Shown one piece after another: positions 1-7,463 of a DNA stretch of 29,589 bases. Location of the stretch: NCBI GenBank assembly GCA_031272845.1, contig JAISTA010000067.1:1-29589 (forward strand), in the 5' to 3' direction. The position numbers were made by a program, and so were the translations under genes. The DNA comes from Oscillospiraceae bacterium. GTDB lineage: Bacteria > Bacillota > Clostridia > Oscillospirales > Oscillospiraceae. The notes beneath the pieces were generated by a model. It searched no databases. It had not been told where the DNA came from and saw only the letters and a program-made list of their open reading frames with translations. The stretch's first letter is position 1. Every line of letters starts with the position of its first letter.

Positions 1-1
1 C

Positions 2-1297
2 GCCGGGATGGCCGCAGCGCCCAACGCTGACGGCACATCTACTCTGCTGTGGAGCAAAAACGCGCTCAAAGGCGCGGTTTTCGGCATTTTTGCGGAGGAG
101 GACATCACAACCCCGGACGGCTCGGTGCAGTATGCGGCGGGTGAGCGCGTGGACACGCTCACGACGGACGCTGACGGCAAGGCACAGAGCGTCCCGCTGT
201 ATCTCGGCAAGTACGAGGTGCGCGAGCAGACTGCGCCGCAAGGGTACGTGCTGGATACGGCAAAGTACGAAGTTGTGCTGACCTACGCCGGGCAAGCGGT
301 TGAACTGACCGAAACGGCAATCGCGCTTGAGAACGCAAGACAAAAGGTAGCCGTAGCGCTTGAAAAGGTAATGCTGCAGGACGAGCGCAAGCTTGTCACA
401 GGCAAGCTGAGCCGCGTCACTTTCGGACTTTACGCGGCGGAGGATTTGGTCGCGGCGACGCTCTATGTGCAGCCCGGCGGCGCGCCGATTGCGGTGTCCG
501 GCACCGTCCCGGCAGGGACGCTGCTTGCGGTTACCAGCGTCGCCGAGGACGGCACGGCGGAGTTTGACGCGGAGCTGCCTTTCGGCAAGTACTACGTCCG
601 CGAGATTGCGACCGACGACGGCTTTATCCTTGACAATACGCAATACCCGGTAACATTTGAGTATGCCGGACAGGACGTGGCGACTGTAAAAATCGCGCTG
701 AATGACGGCAAAGCAATCGAAAACAAGCCTATCCTCGGCGGCATAACGCTGACAAAGGTTGACGCGGAGAATCCCGAAACGAAACTTTCCGGGGCGGAGT
801 TCACGGTGTTCGGCTCGCGGATTGGCACGGACAACAAGCCGGAGTTTTACGAAATTGCGAAAATGACGGAGACCGAGCCGGGCGTGTACAAGGTCAGCGA
901 CTTGCCGATGGGCGCGTACTACGTGCAGGAGACCCGCGCCCCGGAGGGATATCTGCGGGACGCAGGGTATTACCTTGTGACAGTTGCGGAGGCAAAGCAG
1001 TACGTCGTGTCAAACGCTGCAGGCGGGCTGTTTACAAACGAACCGGGAACGCCTCCGCCGGATACAGCTGTGCAGGACATCAGCGGATATGTTGCGCTGA
1101 TTGGGCTTGGCGCGGCGGGTATCGCGGCGGCTGTGGTTATGCCGATGGCGCAGCGCAGACGGCGCGCCGTGGCGGACGGCGACGGTGCGGTGACGGCAGC
1201 GAGTGTTTCGGATAAGCTGCGTGGGATAGCGACACGCGGGGTGACGGCGGTCAGAGGGCTGTATGCGAAGATAACGCTGTCTTTGCGCAAAAAGTAG
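2..1297 (+). CDS. Cna_B/SpaA-type cell-surface protein, C-terminal part
   Basis: The reading frame is open to the window edge, so this is probably the C-terminal part of a longer adhesin or pilin-like protein; the Met at base 8 has no visible ribosome site. Counting from that Met, about 429 residues contain three prealbumin-like (Cna_B/SpaA) repeats, each with an LxGAxF-like start and a closing Y(Y/E)VxE..AP.GY-type strand (around residues 20-110, 115-235 and 245-340). A proline stretch with PPPDTA (about 349-354) precedes a hydrophobic segment (about 361-378) and an Arg cluster, the layout of a sortase substrate, although there is no LPXTG. About 45 further residues follow the Arg cluster, which is longer than usual. 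The class B sortase at 21155 is the likely partner. Family assignment is confident; the sorting signal is inferred. Confidence 0.85.
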   Translation, partial: AGMAAAPNADGTSTLLWSKNALKGAVFGIFAEEDITTPDGSVQYAAGERVDTLTTDADGKAQSVPLYLGKYEVREQTAPQGYVLDTAKYEVVLTYAGQAVELTETAIALENARQKVAVALEKVMLQDERKLVTGKLSRVTFGLYAAEDLVAATLYVQPGGAPIAVSGTVPAGTLLAVTSVAEDGTAEFDAELPFGKYYVREIATDDGFILDNTQYPVTFEYAGQDVATVKIALNDGKAIENKPILGGITLTKVDAENPETKLSGAEFTVFGSRIGTDNKPEFYEIAKMTETEPGVYKVSDLPMGAYYVQETRAPEGYLRDAGYYLVTVAEAKQYVVSNAAGGLFTNEPGTPPPDTAVQDISGYVALIGLGAAGIAAAVVMPMAQRRRRAVADGDGAVTAASVSDKLRGIATRGVTAVRGLYAKITLSLRKK

Positions 1298-1306
1298 GAA
1301 ACACGG

Positions 1307-1336
1307 CAGCAAGCCCCGCGTTTGCGGGGCTTGCTG
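1307..1336 (+). terminator. Hairpin after the surface-protein gene (repeat copy 1)
   Basis: A perfect 13-bp stem (1307-1319 with 1324-1336) has a 4-nt loop. There is no clear T-run after it, so it may be a weak terminator or an mRNA-stabilising hairpin. The same 13-bp stem sequence recurs at 5257-5287. Confidence 0.6.
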
Positions 1337-1372
1337 CGCTGTATTAAATTAATCATTGAGAGGAGAATAAAA

Positions 1373-1615
1373 ATGGCACGCAAACAAAAAGCAAATCCGC
1401 GAATCCAGCTGCTCACCCGCTTATTCGCAGCGGGCATTAAAACATCATCAGCAATTTTGCGGTTCGGTCTTACCGACATCGGCAAACTGCCCGGCATAAC
1501 CGCCGAGGAGCTGCACCTGCTGTCCGCACTGCAAACTGCAGTGCGCTGCAAGCAGCTGTATGAGTTCCTCGCAGAGGGTGAGCCTGCCGCAGAGCCTGAC
1601 GAGGTGCAGTCATAA
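1373..1615 (+). CDS. Small hypothetical protein (80 aa)
   Basis: The start is ATG 1373 behind a good GAGAGGAG ribosome site; an upstream in-frame TTG falls inside the hairpin and is rejected. The product is a basic N-terminus (MARKQK) followed by a mostly helical body with an ILRFGLTDIGKLPGITAEE stretch resembling a short helix-hairpin-helix, which would suit nucleic-acid binding, but I do not recognise the family. The stop overlaps the next start (TAATG), so it is translationally coupled to the ArdC/LtrC-like gene. It is likely an accessory gene of the element. Confidence 0.65.
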   Translation: MARKQKANPRIQLLTRLFAAGIKTSSAILRFGLTDIGKLPGITAEELHLLSALQTAVRCKQLYEFLAEGEPAAEPDEVQS

Positions 1616-2697
1616 TGACCACAACCACGCCAATCGCCCTGACCGCCGACAATCCGCGCGACAGGCTGCGCGAGATAACAGACAAGCTGGAGCAGGGCGT
1701 GAGGGATATATTCGACAGTGAGAGATATAAAGAGTGCCTTAATACGCTGTCTAAATTCCACGATTACAGCCTGAATAATAACTTGCTGATTGCAATGCAG
1801 AGACCGGGCGCGACATATGTCGCGGGCTTTCGGGCGTGGCAAAGCAATTTCAAGCGGAACGTAAAAAGCGGCGAAAAGGGCATTAAAATAATCGCGCCCG
1901 CGCCGATAAAAGTCACGGCGGAGAAAACGCAAATCGACCCGCAAAGCGGCGTCTCCACAGCCAGTACGGAGGAGGTTGTCGTACCGAGGTTCCGCGTCGT
2001 CACCGTGTTTGACGTATCCCAAACGGAGGGCAAGCCGCTGCCGGAAATCGCGGACGAACTGACAGGGGACGCGGACGTATACGGCGAGAAGCTCAGCGCG
2101 CTTATGAAAATATCCCGCGTCCCGGTTGCGTTTGAAGAAATAAGCGGCGGCGCAAGGGGCTATTATGACCAAATCGAAAAGCGCATTGCAATAAAATCCG
2201 GAATGAGCGAGCTTCAAACGCTGAAAACGGCGGTGCATGAGCTGGCGCATTCGCGCCTGCATGATGTGGACAAATCCGCACCGAAAGACACGCCGCGTCC
2301 CGGTAGGCGCACACGCGAGGTTGAAGCGGAGAGCGTCGCGTACATAGTGTGCCGCCATTTGGGGCTGGATACGTCGGACTACTCGTTCGGCTATATCGCC
2401 TCATACAGTGCCGACAAAGAACTGGCCGAACTGAAAGCGTCGCTCGGCACAATAAAGGATGAGGCAAGCGCGATAATCGCGGAAATAGACGCAAGTCTTG
2501 CCGCGCCGGAAAAGGACGCGGCTCCTCAGTACCGCGACGAGGAAGCGGCGGCGGGCGGCGACCAAACCGACCGGGAAGACCGTGACGAGTTCGGCAATTG
2601 GGACGGAAACCCCACGCCGTACTATTTGCGCGGCAGCAAGGACTCAAGGCAGACAGGCAATTCGCGCACTGAATACGAAACCACTTTGGAGATGTAG
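1615..2697 (+). CDS. ArdC/LtrC-like protein with zinc metallopeptidase motif
   Basis: 360 aa. The N-terminal 110 residues match the ArdC-type ssDNA-binding domain (DUF1738), with YSLNNNLLIAMQRPGATYVAGF-like features and a following KSGEKGIKI segment. The C-terminal half has an HELAH zinc motif (His208, Glu209, His212) and a downstream REVEAES stretch that can supply the third ligand, as in ImmA/IrrE- and LtrC-type peptidases. Known ArdC proteins protect incoming single-stranded DNA against restriction; LtrC-like proteins are common in clostridial ICEs. The tail from about residue 295 is acidic and low-complexity. It starts at an ATG overlapping the preceding stop. A second, degenerate paralogue lies at 13342-14250. 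Confidence 0.85.
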   Translation: MTTTTPIALTADNPRDRLREITDKLEQGVRDIFDSERYKECLNTLSKFHDYSLNNNLLIAMQRPGATYVAGFRAWQSNFKRNVKSGEKGIKIIAPAPIKVTAEKTQIDPQSGVSTASTEEVVVPRFRVVTVFDVSQTEGKPLPEIADELTGDADVYGEKLSALMKISRVPVAFEEISGGARGYYDQIEKRIAIKSGMSELQTLKTAVHELAHSRLHDVDKSAPKDTPRPGRRTREVEAESVAYIVCRHLGLDTSDYSFGYIASYSADKELAELKASLGTIKDEASAIIAEIDASLAAPEKDAAPQYRDEEAAAGGDQTDREDRDEFGNWDGNPTPYYLRGSKDSRQTGNSRTEYETTLEM

Positions 2698-2701
2698 CTA
2701 A

Positions 2702-2923
2702 ATGAATTATTTTAACTTTACGGCGGAAGAAGCAAGCCTGATTGGTATTTACAAAGCTGCAAGCCGCAGCGCGACCGCAGCGCAGCTCACGGTTATAGGC
2801 AAAGCACATCCAAACAGCGAAATGCGGTCAATTGCACAGCGCGCGTCGGCAAAGCTCGCCGCAATGACTGACGCAGAGTTCGCGGAGACGGAGTTTCCCG
2901 CGACCGCAGAAGATGAGACGTAA
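2702..2923 (+). CDS. TTRAP-like transposon-transfer assisting protein
   Basis: 73 aa. It opens with MNYFNFTAEEASLI and has a helical body ending in MTDAEF, the pattern of the small proteins found in clostridial conjugative transposons and annotated as putative transposon-transfer assisting protein (TTRAP). It follows the LtrC-like gene by 4 bp and a ribosome site lies within that gene's end (GGAGATG). No catalytic motif is visible and the exact role is unknown. Confidence 0.65.
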   Translation: MNYFNFTAEEASLIGIYKAASRSATAAQLTVIGKAHPNSEMRSIAQRASAKLAAMTDAEFAETEFPATAEDET

Positions 2924-2929
2924 CAACGC

Positions 2930-2970
2930 CGCCGTGGCGAACCGCAACGTTCGCCACGGCGTTATTATTT
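2930..2970 (+). terminator. Rho-independent terminator
   Basis: A perfect 13-bp stem (2930-2942 with 2949-2961) with a 6-nt loop is followed by TTATTATTT. It closes the operon that contains the LtrC-like and TTRAP-like genes and separates it from the cargo block. Confidence 0.85.
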
Positions 2971-2989
2971 AGGATAGGAGATGATGATT

Positions 2990-4351
2990 ATGGAAGTCGT
3001 CAAGTTAACGGGCATAGATTTGCTCTTTGTATTAATCGCGCTGACGCTCGGCGCAATGCTGATTGTAGGGTTTGCCCGTTTGTACCACTTCAGCCGCGCG
3101 GCGCTGCTGAAAAAAGACGGTGCCGGCACGGAGGAGTATGATCTTCCCCTTGGAATCCGTATTGCCTTCACGCTCGTACTTATTTATGTTGCGGCGGAGG
3201 GGTGGTTTTCAAACACGCAAAGCTTTGTAATAACGCTGATGGGCTGCGCGGACATTGTTCTGCTGGGCGTTCGCTGTGTAGTGCAGGCTATTGCCGTAAA
3301 AAAAGGCAGCCTTGTCAAAGGACTTCTGCGAAGTGTACCCGGCTTGTGGTATGCGTCGTTTTTGTTGTATTTGTATTCAAATTCATCGCCCGAAATCACG
3401 TTGTTCTGGCAGCCGTTTTGGAGAGTGTTCTGCCAAGCGTGCATTCCCGTGCTGCTTGTATTGACTTTTTTCTTTTGCATTGTTATACTTTTCACAGCGA
3501 TAATAAACAGGCACAGAATTGTCGTGTTATGCAGAAATGTGTGGCTGTCCTGCATAAAGTTTTTCAAAAACCCGAGGCAGTTCGTGATAGAAAAAACAAT
3601 AACAATAATGCAGTTCTGCGAACGCAACAGAAGCCGCCTTGCGGCTTGGCTTACCGCGCCCGCAAAAGAAGCGCCGCACCGCAAGACGTTTTGGCAAGTG
3701 ATGGGCGCTGCGGGTATCAGCCTTACAGTAATGGCACTTATCCTGTGGCTGTTTTGGTTATGCGGCTTTCGTGAAAATAGTTTCGTGGCAACTGTAAGGA
3801 ACTTTACAACAATCACAGCTGTAATACTTGACTTATTCATGCTTTTTTTGATTGCTGTAAAAGGCTTTTTGTCCTGCTTTAAGTTTTTTGTTTCCATCTT
3901 GATATGGGCAGTGCTCATTGCCGGAATCAGTTTGATTTGTATCGTTTGGCAATTTAATATTGTGATTTCATCCTCAAATGGTGACGCAGTATTTACGGGG
4001 CTGTTCTTTTCTGCAGTGTATCTGATTGTGTGTAGTATGATGACACTGATGGCGGACAATAAAGCCGCGAAAACAGCGTATTCAGTGTTAAACGCAATAT
4101 TATCTGTGATTGCGGTTTTCTTTAACTTTGCGGCAATCTATTATGACTTTCCGAAAGAGGCACAGCTTGCGGGAAACTTGATTCTTCTGCCGTTTTTAGT
4201 CGTAGGCTTTATCTGCTCCGCTATATGTGACGTGCGTACATATATTGAAGAAAAACATCCGGATAAACTAAGCGAAGCGCGAAATAAGGTTAAAGCCGCG
4301 AAGCTGCCGGAGCGTAACGATAAGGAGACCGCCGATGAAACGCAAAACTAA
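2990..4351 (+). CDS. Polytopic membrane protein of unknown function
   Basis: 453 aa from ATG 2990, which sits 9 nt behind AGGAG; in-frame ATGs at 2981 and 2984 are too close to that site. About ten or eleven hydrophobic segments are visible: five in the first 180 residues, then a basic cytoplasmic stretch of about 60 residues (rich in Arg and Lys), then five or six more, then a charged C-terminal tail. I do not recognise a family. The gene is visibly more A+T-rich than its neighbours, suggesting separate acquisition. It overlaps the MBL hydrolase gene by 17 bp, so the two are very likely co-translated. Transport or an envelope role is only inferred. Confidence 0.75.
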   Translation: MEVVKLTGIDLLFVLIALTLGAMLIVGFARLYHFSRAALLKKDGAGTEEYDLPLGIRIAFTLVLIYVAAEGWFSNTQSFVITLMGCADIVLLGVRCVVQAIAVKKGSLVKGLLRSVPGLWYASFLLYLYSNSSPEITLFWQPFWRVFCQACIPVLLVLTFFFCIVILFTAIINRHRIVVLCRNVWLSCIKFFKNPRQFVIEKTITIMQFCERNRSRLAAWLTAPAKEAPHRKTFWQVMGAAGISLTVMALILWLFWLCGFRENSFVATVRNFTTITAVILDLFMLFLIAVKGFLSCFKFFVSILIWAVLIAGISLICIVWQFNIVISSSNGDAVFTGLFFSAVYLIVCSMMTLMADNKAAKTAYSVLNAILSVIAVFFNFAAIYYDFPKEAQLAGNLILLPFLVVGFICSAICDVRTYIEEKHPDKLSEARNKVKAAKLPERNDKETADETQN

Positions 4352-5237
4352 AATCCTGCCGCTGCTCATTTCGGTAGTCATTGCTATATCCTATGTCGCG
4401 TGGCGCACCGTCGCGCCTCCCGGCGACGCCGATACACCGTCCGGTGATAAGCTCACCGTGTACTTTATAGACGTGGGTCAGGCCGACAGCGCGCTCGTCG
4501 TCTCCGGCAGCGCGGCAATGCTGATTGACGGCGGGAACGCCGCCGATTCCGACCTCGTGTACACGTTTTTGAAAGACCACGGCGTTACACATCTCGATTA
4601 CATAGTCGCAACGCACGCGCACGAAGACCACATCGGCGGACTTTCGGGCGCACTCCAATACGCAAGCGCGGACGTTGCGTTTTGCCCGGTTACGGAGTAC
4701 GACAGCCGCGCATTTACCAGCTTTGTAAAACAGCTGAATAAACAGGGCAAGGAAATTACCGTGCCGAAGCCCGGCGACGCGTTCAGGCTCGGCGGCGCGG
4801 ACGTGAGGATCCTCGCGCCGCTAAAGCCGTCAGACGAGCCGAACAACACGTCAATCGTGCTGATGATAACCTACGGCAAAACAAGCTTTTTGTTCACCGG
4901 CGACGCAGAGCGCGCGGAGGAGGCGGACATTTTGGCGGCTGGCTATGACCTCTCGGCGACGGTGCTGAAGGTCGGACACCACGGCAGCGGCACATCAACG
5001 ACTTATCCGTTTTTGCGGGAGATTATGCCGCAGTACGCAGTCATTTCCTGCGAAACGGATAATTCCTACGGACACCCGCACGAGGACACACTCTCAAGGC
5101 TGCGTGACGCGAACGTCAAGCTATACCGCACTGATATGCAGGGCGCAATCACCGCCGTTTCCGACGGCGTGACGGTAAGCTTTACGACGGAGCGCAACGC
5201 GGATGTGGTGACGAATCCGACCGTGTCGTTCAGGTGA
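4335..5237 (+). CDS. ComEC C-terminal-like MBL-fold hydrolase, membrane-anchored
   Basis: 300 aa. An N-terminal hydrophobic segment (about residues 6-20) acts as signal or anchor. It is followed by a metallo-beta-lactamase domain opening with VYFIDVGQADSALV, carrying the metal motif THAHEDHIGG (His94, His96, Asp98, His99) and VGHHGSGTST (His215-216), and ending with SYGHPHEDTL. This is the signature of the ComEC/Rec2 C-terminal domain, a presumed extracellular nuclease or phosphodiesterase, here as a stand-alone protein outside the membrane. It overlaps the upstream polytopic protein gene by 17 bp. The substrate cannot be read from the sequence; the family call is firm. Confidence 0.88.
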   Translation: MKRKTKILPLLISVVIAISYVAWRTVAPPGDADTPSGDKLTVYFIDVGQADSALVVSGSAAMLIDGGNAADSDLVYTFLKDHGVTHLDYIVATHAHEDHIGGLSGALQYASADVAFCPVTEYDSRAFTSFVKQLNKQGKEITVPKPGDAFRLGGADVRILAPLKPSDEPNNTSIVLMITYGKTSFLFTGDAERAEEADILAAGYDLSATVLKVGHHGSGTSTTYPFLREIMPQYAVISCETDNSYGHPHEDTLSRLRDANVKLYRTDMQGAITAVSDGVTVSFTTERNADVVTNPTVSFR

Positions 5238-5256
5238 GCAACAAATAAACAAACCA

Positions 5257-5287
5257 CAGCAAGCCCCGCGTTCTGCGGGGCTTGCTG
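5257..5287 (+). terminator. Hairpin after the MBL gene (repeat copy 2)
   Basis: A perfect 13-bp stem (5257-5269 with 5275-5287) has a 5-nt loop. The stem sequence is identical to the hairpin at 1307-1336 and, as there, is followed shortly by TGTATTAAA and a ribosome site, with no T-run. Confidence 0.6.
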
Positions 5288-5303
5288 TATTAAAGGAGAA
5301 ATA

Positions 5304-5591
5304 ATGATAATCGAAATTTTAACCACTTTCCGTGATTTATTAATTAACGCAATCGGCGGTTGCTTTTTGCTGTACGGAATATATTGCATATGTATTTACC
5401 GCCGCGCGGAACCAACGCAACCCTTTCTGCTTTATGGGATAGTCAGTATCTACGTTACCGTAAGCACACTTCTTCTATCAATAGTATATCTGGAAACGTC
5501 CTTTCTTTTGGCTATCTGCGGTGTTGTTGCCGGAGTCGCCGTTGTTGTTGCCGTTGCGGCAATACTACGCCGGCGAAAAAAGCGCAAGTAG
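5304..5591 (+). CDS. Small membrane protein (95 aa)
   Basis: The start is ATG 5304 behind AAAGGAG. Three hydrophobic segments (about residues 13-32, 40-62 and 65-87) are followed by a very basic tail RRRKKRK, which by the positive-inside rule puts the C-terminus in the cytoplasm. No family is recognised. The TAG stop is followed in the same frame by 42 more open codons (to 5720), described separately. The size and charge resemble holin-like or small immunity-type proteins, but nothing proves that. Confidence 0.6.
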   Translation: MIIEILTTFRDLLINAIGGCFLLYGIYCICIYRRAEPTQPFLLYGIVSIYVTVSTLLLSIVYLETSFLLAICGVVAGVAVVVAVAAILRRRKKRK

Positions 5592-5720
5592 GAGTACAGC
5601 GAAGAACAAACGCTCGCCAATACACCCGGCGTAAGCTGCGGGATGTCGTTTCAGTACGTCAAACCAAACACGCCGGAGAGCGTACGTACGGCGGATGACG
5701 ACGAGACGGCGGATAAATGA
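5592..5720 (+). pseudogene. Possible coding remnant (42 codons in frame after a TAG)
   Basis: Directly after the stop at 5589-5591 the same frame stays open for 42 codons and ends at TGA 5718-5720. The translation (containing GVSCGMSFQYVKPNTPESV and an acidic end) looks protein-like but has no start codon or ribosome site near its beginning. It could be the tail of a gene lost by deletion, or of a longer form of the preceding gene. Low confidence. Confidence 0.3.
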
Positions 5721-5783
5721 TTGCGCCGCCGGAACAAAGGCTTGCCTAATTCAAAAAGTATGATACAATGGAGAAAAACCCAA

Positions 5784-6233
5784 ATGGAAACAACGACGTA
5801 TAACTTCCCGCACGGCGTGGAGGTGTGGGACAGTGTGCCGCGACAGTACCCGAGCAGTTCGGAGATGGCGGCGTTGGAATTTGTGTGCGAGCTGGTTCTT
5901 CTTGGCAAGCTGCGTTACGGCGACCTGCCGCGTGAGCTGCGCGTATACAGCAGCAAGATACAAGTTCACGCGCTGCGGTATAGCCGCAATTTCCTCGGAT
6001 ATATAATTGAAGACCTGCGGGCGCTTTTGGACGATTATATTTGGCTTAGCACACAGTCTAACGCGCTTGCACAAGACGCGCGGAGTCAAATTAAAGGCCG
6101 TCTTGACTGGTATCTTGACGGACGCGACAGAGAGAATCTGCAAAATTGCGAGGGGGAAAATTATGCTCAGCTTAAGCGAGATTATGAGCTTGCTGTTCGA
6201 AAAAAAGACGAACCGCAGGGAAACGGCGGGTGA
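5784..6233 (+). CDS. Hypothetical protein, first of an overlapping trio (149 aa)
   Basis: I chose ATG 5784, 10 nt after GGAG (5770-5773); an in-frame TTG at 5721 has no ribosome site. The protein is soluble and mostly helical, with LEFVCELVLLGKLRYGDLP and ending in a charged tail (KKDEPQGNGG). No family is recognised. Its 3' end overlaps the GNAT gene by 71 bp, implying tight co-expression with it. A weak TTGCCT-N16-TACAAT promoter-like pair (5742-5769) lies just upstream but would leave almost no leader. Confidence 0.6.
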   Translation: METTTYNFPHGVEVWDSVPRQYPSSSEMAALEFVCELVLLGKLRYGDLPRELRVYSSKIQVHALRYSRNFLGYIIEDLRALLDDYIWLSTQSNALAQDARSQIKGRLDWYLDGRDRENLQNCEGENYAQLKRDYELAVRKKDEPQGNGG

Positions 6234-6822
6234 ACGATTGAACCGATTAGATAAGCGAAACGGTCAGCTGCGTGTGCAGCTGTCAGGCTATAATTGGTTG
6301 TCCAAAGTGCCTGAGCAGTTCATTTACCGTGATGAAGTCATTACAAGCTACAATCGCCCTTCCCCCGGCGACAAGCAAGAGCATAATACCGTAATTACCC
6401 TAAAATGCGAATTGGACTGCGGCAGACTGAAAGGCGGATATTTTCATATCTACAGTCTCATCACCGGAAATCCGGTGAGTATAGGAGCGTTGTGGTTTGA
6501 CTTGGAATGGGAGGTTAACCGAAACGAACCCGGCGAAGAAAGCCCGGCGACAAACCAGTTTATATGGCGTAAGCAGATTTATTTAGGTGACTTTCAAATT
6601 GAACGCACACATCGTGGCTGCGGGTATGGTACGTTGCTGCTTGCCGAATTTATACGATACGCAAAAATATTGCAGGCTGATGAAATATCCGGCGCTATGC
6701 AGCCTGTGGATAAGCACAATTGGGACAGAGCCGAGTATCTTTACAAGAAATTTGGATTTACAGTAATACCGGGAGAATACAGCAAATCAATACGATTGGA
6801 TTTGCGAGAACACCTACAATGA
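6163..6822 (+). CDS. GNAT-family N-acetyltransferase
   Basis: 219 aa from ATG 6163, which has a good AGGGGG ribosome site; the longer open frame upstream is the shadow of the preceding gene. Residues 1-95 carry an N-terminal extension with charged helices. The acyl-CoA binding motif A is clear in the second half (RTHRGCGYGTLLLAEFIRYA, matching R/QxxGxG/A), followed by WDRAEYLYKKFGFTVIPG, the usual last strand-helix of the GNAT fold. The acceptor is unknown. It overlaps the upstream gene by 71 bp and the downstream gene by ATGA. A toxin-type or antibiotic-modifying role is possible but not shown. Confidence 0.8.
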   Translation: MLSLSEIMSLLFEKKTNRRETAGERLNRLDKRNGQLRVQLSGYNWLSKVPEQFIYRDEVITSYNRPSPGDKQEHNTVITLKCELDCGRLKGGYFHIYSLITGNPVSIGALWFDLEWEVNRNEPGEESPATNQFIWRKQIYLGDFQIERTHRGCGYGTLLLAEFIRYAKILQADEISGAMQPVDKHNWDRAEYLYKKFGFTVIPGEYSKSIRLDLREHLQ

Positions 6823-7382
6823 CAACGACAAAATACTACAATGAAGAATGGGAAGCGCCGCCGAGTGAAGCATTTTTGTCTCTACTCAAGGACGCTTCAC
6901 TCGATACCGCGTTTCCGAATGCGGAGCAAAACGCCGCCGCTTTTCAGTCGCTGCTTGACTATGCCGACGAGTGCCAAAGGCAGCAGGCTTACTCAAACAG
7001 CATAGCGGCAAATGCCGAGGTGCTGCGCGCAGTGCTGCGTGGTTTTGACCGGGTCGCGGACGTTGTGCAGCGCGCGGGGAACATCCCTGACTCGCTGTTT
7101 GCGGACAGCGTTTTGTGTGACGCGCTGCTGTGCAATTTTGTGCTTATAGGCACTCACGCGCGGACGCTTATTAAACGCGCGCCGCGATTCTGCGAGGAGA
7201 CAGGCACGCTTGTCTGCTGGCAGTGGTTCGCGAGTATATGTCAGCATACGGCGGCATTTCAGGCGGAGCTGCCGGGCAACAAGACGCTGCAAAACGAAAG
7301 CTTTATAATGGCGCACGAGTACATCCCGAGATTAACGGACATCATACTTGATGAGATGAAAACCTGCTGTGCGGGCGGCTGA
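6819..7382 (+). CDS. Hypothetical protein, last of the trio (187 aa)
   Basis: The start ATG 6819 overlaps the GNAT stop (ATGA), so translation is coupled. It is an all-helical, soluble-looking protein with several Cys residues (two CC- or C..C-type spots, including CC near the C-terminus) and no signal peptide. No family is recognised. The coupling implies a partner role for the GNAT protein or its upstream neighbour. Transcription probably ends before the promoter at 7400. Confidence 0.65.
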   Translation: MTTTKYYNEEWEAPPSEAFLSLLKDASLDTAFPNAEQNAAAFQSLLDYADECQRQQAYSNSIAANAEVLRAVLRGFDRVADVVQRAGNIPDSLFADSVLCDALLCNFVLIGTHARTLIKRAPRFCEETGTLVCWQWFASICQHTAAFQAELPGNKTLQNESFIMAHEYIPRLTDIILDEMKTCCAGG

Positions 7383-7399
7383 CGCAGAAAAACTCGCGG

Positions 7400-7428
7400 T
7401 TGATAATTTCAGTAAAACATGCTATAAT
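7400..7428 (+). promoter_or_regulatory. Sigma-70-type promoter of the first fic gene
   Basis: TTGATA (7400-7405), 17-bp spacer, perfect TATAAT (7423-7428). It lies 35 bp before the GTG start of the Fic gene and starts an independent cargo unit. Confidence 0.85.
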
Positions 7429-7463
7429 AGCAACAAAACAAAGCCGAAAGGGAGAGTAACACC

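Noticed and set aside
970..2358. Long open frame on the minus strand (462 codons)
   Set aside because: It lies opposite the surface-protein and LtrC-like genes, has no family resemblance and crosses a terminator; it is a shadow of high-GC genes.
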